DNA of 64,000 nucleotides from Agrypnia vestita (taxonomy: Eukaryota; Arthropoda; Insecta; Trichoptera; Phryganeidae), in assembly GCA_016648135.1 (NCBI GenBank), contig JADDOH010002625.1, positions 62,001 to 126,000 of the forward strand. The letters run 5' to 3'. Positions 10,390 to 18,639 of this stretch are shown here, in pieces. A program made the translations under genes and the position numbers. Within the stretch, counting starts at the first letter, position 1. Every line of letters begins with the position of its first letter. Under the pieces are notes generated by a model. That model was not told the origin of the DNA. It saw only the letters and a list, made by a program, of their open reading frames with translations, and ran no database searches.

Positions 10390-11980
10390 AAAGAAATAAC
10401 TTGAAACTAGATTTTATGAATGTAGAATGTATGTTTGTGTACGTGGGTGTATGTATGCGTGCGTATATGTGTGTACAAATATTTCCTCTCCTTTACCTTT
10501 CCCCTTCCTACCCTTGCAATGCTTTATGCAGTGTCATATGTCATATTTATTGCACCATTTAATTTTTGGTACTTTACGTATTGTTAATTTATCTTCTAGT
10601 TTAATTTTATTTTCGTTTTCACTTTTTTTCATTTTATTTTTTGGCACTTCATGAGTTATAAATTTATTTTTTAATTTAATTTTATATATTTCCTTTTTGT
10701 TACTATCTTCACCGTTTGATAATTTTTATTATGTTTAATTTTACTTTATATTCCATCGGCAAACCCCAGGAAACTTCACTTGTCATTAAGAAAATCTATT
10801 TACATACATTTTGTATTCAACTGCACTATTTGTTTCCTAAATATAAATAAAATAAAATTACCTTTATTGTACAGCTAATTTAACTACGCCTGTCTCAACA
10901 TATAGTTTTCTAATGAGACAGGCGTAGTCCAACCCAAATTATATATATACACTTTTTAATAAAAATAAAATAGTCGTTTTATTTTATTAAGAACCTAATA
11001 TTAAAATATATTTTTTAAATTAATTGTATCTAAACTGTTTGTTTTTTCAGATTAATATCATTGAAAAACCTTCAAAAAGGGTCAGTCATTGGACCATTAC
11101 TTAAAATCATATATAAAAAAAATAAGTACAAAATAATGTGGCGGTAAATTTTTTTTTTCATATTATTATTTTACATGGTGATTTTTGAATAAATAGTAAT
11201 ATGTAAATTGGGTGTTTTTATTGAAACCATAGACATTCTTACGGAGTATTTGATATAACAATTACTTGTAAGCCATAATATTAAAAAAAAACTGAAAAAA
11301 AGAATCATAATTCTTATGAAAGTAGCTAAAATAATTAAAATTAAAAGAATTTATAAAGAATGTAAAAATTATATATGTATACCAAATTAAACCAATGATT
11401 CTTGATATTATGCAGTTTTTTTGACTCCTCTGTAAAATCTGTATATAGTGGCTTACAATATTTGTTTTATCATGAACAATGTATGTCATTAAAATCAAAA
11501 ACGTGAAATAAAGCCTCCCACCCTTTTGATTTTATTGAAATACGCATATGCTTTGATCGCTCTTAGGACTGCAGCTGTTAAAAAAATCACCTCTTTTGTT
11601 AGTTTTTTTTTTTATTATAGAGTGTTTTTTAAATAACATTATTTTTCTACTTTCATTGCACGGTTCCCGCGCAGGAACCATTTAAAAAGGGCAAAAGCTC
11701 ATTATGGTTCATCCTATATTAGGGAATTGAGGAATTTTAAGGCATTTTTTTATTTTAAGATATACAGATTTTTTATTTTTTATTTATTTCTTGAGTTAGT
11801 AACACACTCCTATATATTTAACAGTATTTTATATTCTATAATCTATTACTAAAATACCATCCACAATAACATACATATTTAGATTTACATATCCTATAAT
11901 ATTGTACAATATATAATACATCTTAATCTTTAATATAATCTAATATATGGTACAATCTACAATATAATATATAATACATT
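10390..11980. other. AT-rich stretch with small hairpins
   Basis: A T-G-A-rich run near 10427-10475 (GTATGTATGCGTGCG) is a degenerate microsatellite. A strong hairpin lies at 10883-10928, and a small GGTTCC..GGAACC hairpin at 11662-11679. The open frames at 10427 and 11262 are low-complexity and have no recognisable domains. Confidence 0.35.
10883..10928. repeat. Perfect 15-bp hairpin
   Basis: ACTACGCCTGTCTCA and TGAGACAGGCGTAGT are exact reverse complements across a 16-base loop. The inner 30 bases (10891-10920) resemble a second hairpin at 4265-4294, with 24 of 30 positions identical by eye. Confidence 0.8.
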
Positions 11981-11984
11981 CTAT

Positions 11985-12400
11985 GCTCTACAATTCTATA
12001 CAATTTTTACAATAATTATTGCATTTGTTTTTAAAATTATTTATCTTAATTATATTTTTCATGTTTTTCGGCATCTCATCATATATATTTACACCTCTGT
12101 ACATCAGACAACTCTGTGTATACACTTTTTTCTTATAAGGTAATCTTATTCTATTCCTATTTATATAAATCACTACTATATACAATAATTTTGTTCAAAA
12201 AATATTTCGGCTTTTTGTTACTGAGAATTGTATGTACAAGTATGAGAACGTTATAAATAAGTTTTTTTTATTTCCATCCAATTGAGTGCTCTTCTCATTT
12301 CTTCAATTCTGGTGGATTAACTTTTTTTTTAATATGATTCTTATTGCCCTGTTTTGCATCACTTTGATATGAAAGACGCTATAGATAGGTTTAATAGCTG
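11985..12400 (-). pseudogene. Jockey/CR1-like retrotransposon ORF C-terminus, decayed
   Basis: The minus-strand frame at 12185-11988 reads NRNRIRLPYKKKVYTQ, then LMYRGVNIYDEMPKNMKN and a lysine/asparagine-rich end at a stop. This is the usual end of Jockey/CR1-like reverse transcriptase ORFs, with an RLP..Y-G...F..LP..I pattern. Upstream, 12400-12190 in shifted frames gives MQNRAIRIIL, the conserved Q-NRA-R-I block before it. Several frameshifts and stops separate the pieces. It resembles the plus-strand copy at 14283-14770, so both derive from related elements. Confidence 0.7.
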
Positions 12401-13820
12401 ATTGCCCATTACGATCATGATGTCTCCTTTAGTCTGTTAGTGATTAATATTTCAAAAATGCTTCATCATACAAAATCATCTATAAAAAGATTAATTCTGC
12501 GCTGCACCTTGGTTGCTAATTCATTAATCTTGCTCATTTTTTTTCAAACAATGATTTTAAACACTAACAACTTTGAACACGTTACAAAAGATCTCGTTAC
12601 AATTTTTTTTGGTTGACAATGCGATTTTTCGCACCCGACTAACTCGGAAAAACTGAAGCAGTCTAAAAATGCACCACATTTTTTGCTGGGAATCAATTTA
12701 AGATGGAATCGTCTGGTAAATTTTAATTGTATTTCGGTGTTTCAAAAAATGGTAGCAAAAAAAAACTGACCGAAAATAGACCGTTAATTGCACTATCCGA
12801 ATAATTCGATAGTTGCATGTACGACGACCATCAACGAAAAAAGAGCGCAGTAAATAATGCATCGCGTAAATTTCGTCGACTTTATAAAAAGGACGACTTT
12901 CGTCGGTCGCTGGAATAGATTTCATCAAAAAAAGTATTAAATCTTTTTACGTAATCGTCCGTAAAAAAATATTGGCGGTTTGATGATGTTTGATTCGCAT
13001 TTAGCTATCGTTTCGATAGGTTAGAACGAGATGGCGATGGTTTTGATCGCTGTCTAAAAATGGCTGTTGCAGAAATTATAGATGGTCGGGACAGACACCG
13101 TCAATAATTTTGGATAAACGCACTTCAAGGCTGAGCGACGTGCAATTTTATGATTTCATAAAAGAAATACATCAACAATAATGATATTGTAAATCACTTC
13201 GATCTCGATAAAAAGTGCTAATGTCAGAGACTTGGCTCGCAGCTATTACTCCATGGTAGTTAGGCACAGTTTTTAATTTAAGCATGAGGCTAAATAAAAA
13301 TTAAAACCTTTTTTTACAATTTATTTTACGAAAAAACAAATTTGTCAAGTCCCATCAAAGCTAAGAGTTGTTTATTGGAACAGGAGAATACGCACATTTT
13401 TAATTCTAATCAACAGTTATTAATATAATAAATAATATAATAAGCTCATAATATGATAAAACGATCTTTGCATTACCATCAAAATTTGTTTATGTGTAAT
13501 AAAAATACTCTATGTAATAATGTCCGTCACTAACGATACCAAATGGCGTAAATACTGATGAGGTATAAAAAACAGCAAATGTACAATTCTCTTCGCTTTA
13601 TATTGTCCATATAAGACACGAATAATTAATCAATTAATACAAATATATGCAATATCTTGCAAAAATAAAATAAATAATGCTCGCAACCGCTTGGTGAGTG
13701 GTCAACTATTCAAAGCCATGATTAAAAAATCAACCTGAAGAGACTGCCTAGCTAAATTATTTGAGAATGTGAATCAAACGCTGATTACTATTTATACAGG
13801 GCGTAAAGATACATGCTGCC
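12401..13820. other. Unassigned stretch
   Basis: Moderately GC-richer between 12600 and 13140, with many CGT/ACG words and a 76-codon minus-strand frame at 12698-12928 that has no domain I recognise. No tRNA-like boxes or transposon ends were identified. It could be an old repeat or unique intergenic DNA. Confidence 0.3.
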
Positions 13821-13826
13821 TCTGTC

Positions 13827-14003
13827 TAGTGATGGTTGATTTTAACCGGTTACACAATAACCGTTATTTGAAATTTGTATCTGATTGTGTGGATGATTGG
13901 TAACTGATTTTTCGCAGTTCGACCGGCAACCATTGGTACTAGACAACAGCTATATCTAAGTTATATCAGACTGACAATTAAAATAACGGTTTGACCATCA
14001 CAA
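13827..14003. mobile_element. Small inverted-repeat MITE related to 58345-58445
   Basis: The left end TAGTGATGGTTGATTTTAAC and right end AAAATAACGGTTTGACCATC are inverted repeats sharing GTGATGGT and the ACCGTTATTTT block. Inside, CTGATTGTGTGGATGATTGG and TAACTGAT are matched on the opposite strand at 58345-58445. There is no ORF. Confidence 0.6.
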
Positions 14004-14282
14004 CTTATAGCAGCGGCGTAATATTCCCTTGCTTATTGCTTACTTAAAGAAGGGAGAGGTGTATTCAGTCACCAAAAATAAACGTAGTATTCATGAAGTC
14101 TGCTAGATAATTTAAATTATTTTATCCCATAATTAATTAATTAATTAGGTGAAATTATAGATTCAAAACTAACATTCACCAAAAATACTGAATATTTTGT
14201 GAAGAAAATCGCAAAAATGTCCTGACTTGGAAGAATAAGAAGATATATAAATAAAAAGTATATTATTTATAAGCAACGAAGG

Positions 14283-14770
14283 AACGCTAAAGAAACTACA
14301 AATAGTACAAAACAGAGCGATGCGCATAATATTGAAGTGTAATAGGAGAACTAAAATAACATAAAATAACAATAATAAATAAAATAAAATGTTGAATGCC
14401 CTAGGACTAGAAACCGTAAATCAAAGAATAAAGTATAATGTAATGGCGCAAATGTTTAAAATTAAACATGGATTCGTACCCTAATACTTTGATGACAGGA
14501 TTAAGCTGAATAGGGATTTTCTTTCTTACAATACGAGAAGAAGCGACAACATAAGACTACCAAAGAAAAATAAAAAAAATCTCACAAATTGTATGATGTA
14601 TAAAGGTATAAAAATCTTCGATAGCCTGCCAAAGGAAATTCAAAATACGGTAAATATAAGGAGGGTTAAACTGGAGTGCAAAAATTTTATTGTAAAAACT
14701 TTTAAATGATTGTCTGAGTGAAATCATGTGTTAGCCCACACAACATTATGTATAGAACTAAATAATTAAG
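14283..14770 (+). pseudogene. Jockey/CR1-like retrotransposon ORF C-terminus and tail, decayed
   Basis: In consecutive plus frames the sequence reads LQIVQNRAMRIILK, then MLNALGLETVNQRI, KYNVMAQMFKIKHG, DNIRLPKKNKKN and YKGIKIFDSLPKEI. This is the ordered set of conserved blocks at the end of Jockey/CR1-like ORFs. An AT-rich insertion after the first block and an in-frame TAA break it. The 3' tail ends in (AATAAATA)n at 14770-14810. Positions 14590-14770 closely match a minus-strand copy at 43675-43862, so the family has at least two 3' ends here. Confidence 0.8.
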
Positions 14771-14810
14771 ATAAATAAATAAATAAATAAACAAATAAAT
14801 AAATAAATAA

Positions 14811-15010
14811 AATTACAGCGTACATTTATGACTCTTAGCTCTAACGTAAGATTCTTATCAAGATGCAACTATTTTATAAGTATTTTAAGTAAATAATGAT
14901 ATTATGGAAATATAAATAAACATGAAAATGTTTGCCTGGGCATTGTGAAATTAGTTGCCACTCCACTAATATTACAATACAAGCCGTAAACAAATCACGG
15001 AAAATAGTTC
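14811..15010. other. Short unassigned AT-rich spacer
   Basis: Lies between the tail of the decayed retrotransposon and SINE-2. I see no ORF or repeat family. Confidence 0.3.
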
Positions 15011-15014
15011 GCGT

Positions 15015-15250
15015 CTTTGCTAAGCCCTAGTTACATTTATAGTATATTTTTGACGGTCCGCGGAGAGGCGGTGGTAGCGACATGCGTACGGCGCCGCCTG
15101 CCGCTTGCGCGTCCTAGGTTCGTGCCCTGCTTCCAGCCGTGTGATTTCGTTTTTAGCCGTGAATTCGAATGCAATTGCTGACGTTACAGGAAGTTACGTA
15201 CAGACAGGCAGACAGACAACGATATCATTACGTTTGATTATATTAAAAAA
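15015..15250 (+). mobile_element. SINE-2 copy
   Basis: Plus-strand order: TTTGCTAAGCCCTAG, a TATAGTATATTTTTG stretch, a CCGCGGAGAGGCGGTGGTAG block in the position of a tRNA-like 5' part, GGTTCGTGCCC as a box B-like T arm, TTTCGTTTTTAGCCGTGAATT, then a (GACA)-type tail ending CAACGATATCATTA. The same order is read on the minus strand at 44600-44897 and 16858-17065. This explains the isolated GC-rich patch here. Confidence 0.7.
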
Positions 15251-15291
15251 ATAAGTTCAATAAATTTCAAAACCAAATTAATTAATCAATT

Positions 15292-15469
15292 GTTAAGTTA
15301 ATGTTAAGTAATGTTTTATTTTTCTTTATATATCACTTTATTAATTGTTTTTGATAGAATTATACCTTATCTCCTTTTTTATTATTACCTATCAATCTAA
15401 ACATGTTTATATATATTGTTTCTTTAATGGTACGTTGTACCGTGTATTAAATAAATAAATAAATAAATT
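15292..15469 (+). mobile_element. 5'-truncated non-LTR retrotransposon 3' end, same family as 24808-26200
   Basis: About 170 bases from ATGTTAAGTAATGTTTTATT to GTACGTTGTACCGTG are nearly identical to 26027-26190, the 3' UTR of the reverse transcriptase element at 24808. I see one T-run difference and one substitution. It ends in (AAAT)n. AATT occurs at 15288-15291 and again at 15466-15469, a possible short target duplication. It lies inside one arm of a foldback, so it is younger than that foldback. Confidence 0.85.
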
Positions 15470-15488
15470 AGAAAGACATAGAGAAAAA

Positions 15489-15533
15489 AACCCGGAAAGG
15501 GGTGGCCCGGGTTCGAATCCCGGTAGTAGCCAA
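15489..15533 (+). other. tRNA-like T-arm/acceptor 3' half
   Basis: CCCGGGTTCGAATCCCGG is a perfect T-arm (5-bp stem, TTCGAAT loop) and is followed by TAGTAGCC, as an acceptor 3' strand would be. No 5' half (D arm or anticodon arm) is present upstream, where there is a purine run. It is therefore a tRNA-derived relic inside a foldback, not a functional tRNA gene. Confidence 0.6.
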
Positions 15534-15676
15534 ATATTTTTTCGTCAATTAGATTTTTCTCTATGTCCTAATTGATTAATTAATTTGGTTTTAAAAATTT
15601 CACAGAACTTTGTTCTGAAAAATTACAACTTCACAAATATGAATGTGTTCTTGAATATAATAATTTTCAATTTGCA

Positions 15677-15875
15677 TATTTTTTTTTTTTTTAAAAAAAA
15701 AATAAAGATGCGAACACGGAATACGTGTCACATCAATATTCTTACTATTTTCAAACTAAGCTAAACGCTTGTGCTATGAAAATAGGACTAACTTCCTAGT
15801 CTGGGCTGAGATTCGAACCCGCGACCATTAGATCACGAGGCGAGTGTCCTAACCACAAGACCAACAAGCTACTCA
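15677..15875 (-). mobile_element. SINE-1 copy
   Basis: On the minus strand it starts GAGTAGCTTGTTGGTCTTG, followed by a box A-like TGTGGTTAGGACA, box B GGGTTCGAATC, then CAGACTAGGAAGTTAGTCC. The conserved body is CATAGCACAAGCGTTTAGC, GAAAATAGTAAGAATATTG and TGTGACACGTATTCCGTG. The tRNA-like head suggests RNA polymerase III transcription. The tail region is a mixed T/A tract. Confidence 0.85.
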
Positions 15876-16369
15876 TTTCCGTTTACTCATTTGGAGAAAG
15901 AGATAATATAACAGAATAAATATTAATGAATGCAACAACAAAACATAATTCCAACTACATATACATATATTATAGTGTCGTTCGCGTGATTCATCTAGCT
16001 CACAAGTTATGAGTATTTTTTTTTAATGTGTATATTGCGTACCATTCAAGATATTAACTAATTACTGTGTGTGCATGCGTATCGCTAAGTAAAGCTAGTG
16101 GCACGAATATAAGGCGCTGCAGCTATTTGGGAACCTGCTGCAGAAATTCAACAAACTTGAGCAATAAAAACTTAACTTTACCAATTTGTACCTAAACAGC
16201 GTAAACTTAACGGTAGCAATAAGGAAATAATTTGGTTTAATCAGATTTTATAGTGTTTCTTTCACTACTAGGTAAAATCTATTGATTTTTCTTCTGAAAA
16301 ATCATTAGATGAATTATTAATTTAAAACTCAAAAAATTTAGCAGGTAGTTTTGTATTAATTTAAATTAA

Positions 16370-16545
16370 ATTATGTGCCTATTGGTCTCGGAGGTTAGGG
16401 CAATCTTCTGATGATCTAGTTAGTAGTCAGCGGTTCGAACCTCGTACGAAGTTTTTATCGCACATTTTTTTTTCATAGCACAAGCGTATACCTTAATATT
16501 AAAAAAAAATACAAAGAATATTGATGTGACACATTTTGTTACCCG
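16370..16545 (+). mobile_element. SINE-1-like copy with divergent tRNA-like head
   Basis: The head is CCTATTGGTCTCGGAGGTTA..GCAATCTTCTGATGATCTAG, with box B GCGGTTCGAACCTC. This differs much more from other copies than the body does. The body keeps TCATAGCACAAGCGTATACC, GAATATTGATGTGACAC and GTTATGTC. This could be a subfamily with a replaced head or an older copy. Confidence 0.6.
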
Positions 16546-16716
16546 TTATGTCTTTATCACTTTTGTAACATTTCATTTTAGTCGATCCTGATTTTTTGAT
16601 TATTGGTTGGGTCGCTCTAAACGTATATAGGTACGTATTAGACATATGTCAAATAATATGAGTTCTATAGTCTAAACTCTAAACTATACACGTGACTTTT
16701 AGCAAAGTCGATCCAA

Positions 16717-16850
16717 CTTCATCATATTAGCGTAGGTTCAAATTTATTTGTCATTTACCGTAGCAGGTAACGACATACTCATCATACTAGCGTAGTAGGC
16801 TCCGACTTATTCACCATATTAGCGTAGTAGATTCCGCTTATCAAACATAA
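16717..16850 (+). repeat. Degenerate minisatellite, first segment
   Basis: Units of about 35-40 bases contain CATCATATTAGCGTAG, TAGGTTC/TAGGCTCC and GACTTATTCA. Further units occur at 17066-17112 and 18442-18620, separated by SINE-2 and by the CCCGCG-type element with its mariner. Confidence 0.6.
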
Positions 16851-16857
16851 TAATGTC

Positions 16858-17065
16858 TTGGTCTGACCGTCTGACCATCCTTCTGTCTGTCTGTTATGTA
16901 CGAATAAAAAAAAGAATTAATGCGACCGGAGATGGGGCTTGAACTCCTGACCAGCAAATCCGAAACGGCGGCTCAACTTATTTTGCTACCTCTGCTAATA
17001 TAAATATATACTAGGGCTTAGCAGAGACGCGAAATAATGTTTCGTCATTTTTGACGGTTTACAGC
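16858..17065 (-). mobile_element. SINE-2 copy
   Basis: Minus-strand order: CGTCAAAAATGACGAAAC, GCGTCTCTGCTAAGCCCTAG, then the tRNA-like part with AGGAGTTCAAGCCCCATC as box B, and a CAGACAGACAGAAGGATGG tail. The same order occurs at 44600-44897. TCAAAC near both borders may be a target duplication or part of the surrounding minisatellite. Confidence 0.7.
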
Positions 17066-17566
17066 TAGTTCATCAAACGCAGTAGGTTCCGACTTATTCG
17101 TCATACTAGCTGTGCCCGCGCGGCTTCGCACGCGTAGATTTTTAGTATACTGTTTGGTTCGTCATAGCACTTTCGCGAACCTTTTTATCGAATGTACAGG
17201 AACCTTCTAGACACACCGACACATTCCGCCACTCAGTTTAGAACCTTATAGAACTTTCGGAAATTTTCTAGAACCTTCTCCTTCCAGATCAGGTTTTTCC
17301 GATACCTTCTAGACTCACCGACACAAACGGCGCGCCTATTTTGAAACAAATCTGAAGCATTTGCGTTGCCTTCCCATAACAAAAAAATGTGCTAGAAAGC
17401 ACATTTTCGTCACCCACTCCCACCCACGCACAGCCACCCCCATCAAACTCGCATATTTTCGATGTGACACCAAGGGCTATCCACCACCATAACCACCAGT
17501 GGATGGTTGTGGCTGGTTGTGGAGAAAACTTGGCGGATAGGAAAACACGGGTTTCTTTATATAATA

Positions 17567-18428
17567 TTAGGTCCTTACATATGAAATTGGCGTTTTGCCG
17601 TACTGGCAAATTTGATCTCAAATATCTTCTCTTTGGTTAGGAATTCCAAATCCAAATTTATACAGCTATTTACTCATGTATTTGTGTTTTGAAAATTATA
17701 ATTCATTTGTTTTTTCCTCAATTGTTTTTTTCTTTGCGTCACTCAGTTTACAAAATGAAAAACTTGAAATATAGCGTTATTTACGAGTACGAGTTCCACC
17801 GTGGCACCAGTGCTGCAGAAACGGCTCGAAGGATTAATGATGTGTATGGCGACCATGCCCCAAGCGAAAATTGAATCCAAAAAAGTTACTTGTGAGCGTT
17901 TGGTGGACTAGTGCTGGTGTCGTTCACTACAGCTTTCTTAAATCTGGCCAGACGATTACGGCAGATGTCTATTGTCAGCAATTGCAAACCATGATGGAAA
18001 AGCTAGCTGCTAAACAACCGAGGCTGGTTAATCGCTCTAGGCCACTGCTGCTTCATGATAACGCTAGACCACACACTGCACAACAGACGGCTACCAAATT
18101 AGAGGAGCTTCAATTGGAATGTCTAAGACATCCACCGTACTCTCCGGACCTTGCCCCAACAGATTACCATTTTTTTCGAAATTTGGATAACTTCTTGCAA
18201 AGGAAAAAATTCAACTCCGATAGGGCAGTCCAAACCGCCTGCAAAGATTTTATTGATTCCCGTCCGAATGGTTTTTTTAGAAAAGGGATCGATGAACTAC
18301 CTATGAGATGGCAAAAGTGCATAGATAGCAATGGTACATACTTTGATTAAATAAATATATTATAATAAAAAAAAATCGGCTTTATGTTCCACCCATACTA
18401 AACGCCAATTTCATATGTAAGGACCTAA
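17567..18428 (+). mobile_element. Internally deleted mariner (cecropia-type), 862 bp
   Basis: Inverted terminal repeats TTAGGTCCTTACATATGAAA.. and its reverse complement ending GGACCTAA match over about 29 bases. TA flanks both sides (17565-17566 and 18429-18430), the canonical mariner target duplication. Intact mariners are near 1.3 kb, so about 430 bases are missing. The terminal repeats are almost perfect, which suggests the deleted copy could still have been mobilised by a transposase from elsewhere. Confidence 0.95.
17755..18350 (+). pseudogene. Mariner transposase, internally deleted and frameshifted
   Basis: The N-terminal part starts at ATG 17755 and reads YEYEFHRGTSAAETARRIND, the first helix-turn-helix region, up to GDHAPSEN and a stop at 17872. 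A second frame from 17871 resumes within the catalytic domain at NPKKLLVSVWWTSAGVVHYS and runs 159 codons to the normal C-terminus (QKCIDSNGTYFD). It keeps the HDNARPHTA aspartate and, 34 residues later, the aspartate in SPDLAPTDYHFF: the second and third members of the D,D34D triad. The first catalytic aspartate, the second DNA-binding helix-turn-helix and the linker are lost, about 140 codons. The protein cannot be active. The frame change at the junction is consistent with a simple internal deletion. Confidence 0.93.
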
Positions 18429-18441
18429 TATTTATATATAT

Positions 18442-18620
18442 TGATTAGCGTTGTGGGCTCCAACTCATTCTTCTGATTAGTGTAGCAGCTATCAATTTAT
18501 TCATCATATTAACAAAGTAGTACTCGAGTTTATTTTTTATAGTTTTATTCGAATAGCTCGATTTTTCATCATTTTAATTACCCTACTACCTCCCAACTTA
18601 TCCATCATGTTATCCTTTTT
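18442..18620 (+). repeat. Degenerate minisatellite, resumed
   Basis: GATTAGCGTTGTGGGCTCCA, ACTCATTC, then ATTAGTGTAGCAG and TTTATTCATCATATTA continue the unit seen at 16717-16850 and 17066-17112. The array lies on both sides of the CCCGCG-type element. Confidence 0.5.
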
Positions 18621-18639
18621 CATCAATCTAACGTGATTT

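Larger units (their letters stand above)
15253..15610. mobile_element. Foldback element with tRNA-like loop, split by a retrotransposon 3' end
   Basis: Outer arms: AAGTTC..AAATTTCAAAACC at 15253-15274 against its reverse complement ending GAACTT at 15610. Next inward, AAATTAATTAATCAATT (15275-15291) pairs with AATTGATTAATTAATTT. After a 178-base interruption, GACATAGAGAAAAA pairs with TTTTTCTCTATGTCC. Removing the interruption restores one continuous arm. The loop holds the tRNA-like block at 15489-15533. Confidence 0.75.
17108..18445 (+). mobile_element. CCCGCG-type repeat element carrying a nested mariner
   Basis: Starts CTAGCTGTGCCCGCGCGGCT and ends with GGAAAACACGGGTTTCTTTA plus a TA-rich tail. 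That tail is split by the mariner at 17567-18428 and resumes as TTTATATATATTGATTAG. Similar ends appear on the minus strand at 39505-39540 and 62045-62080. Ends of this kind are widespread in Lepidoptera; clade assignment (RTE-like or non-autonomous derivative) is uncertain. The interior has short AACCTTCTAGA/ACACCGACACA repeats at 17200-17320. The open frames at 17289-17640 are incidental. Confidence 0.6.

Noticed and set aside
15489..15533. Functional tRNA gene
   Set aside because: Only a T-arm and acceptor 3' strand are present; no D arm, anticodon arm or 5' acceptor strand precedes them.
17289..17640. Two overlapping ORFs (110 and 83 codons) before the mariner
   Set aside because: They lie within a repeat element on opposite strands, and the plus frame reads into the mariner terminal repeat; no protein family.
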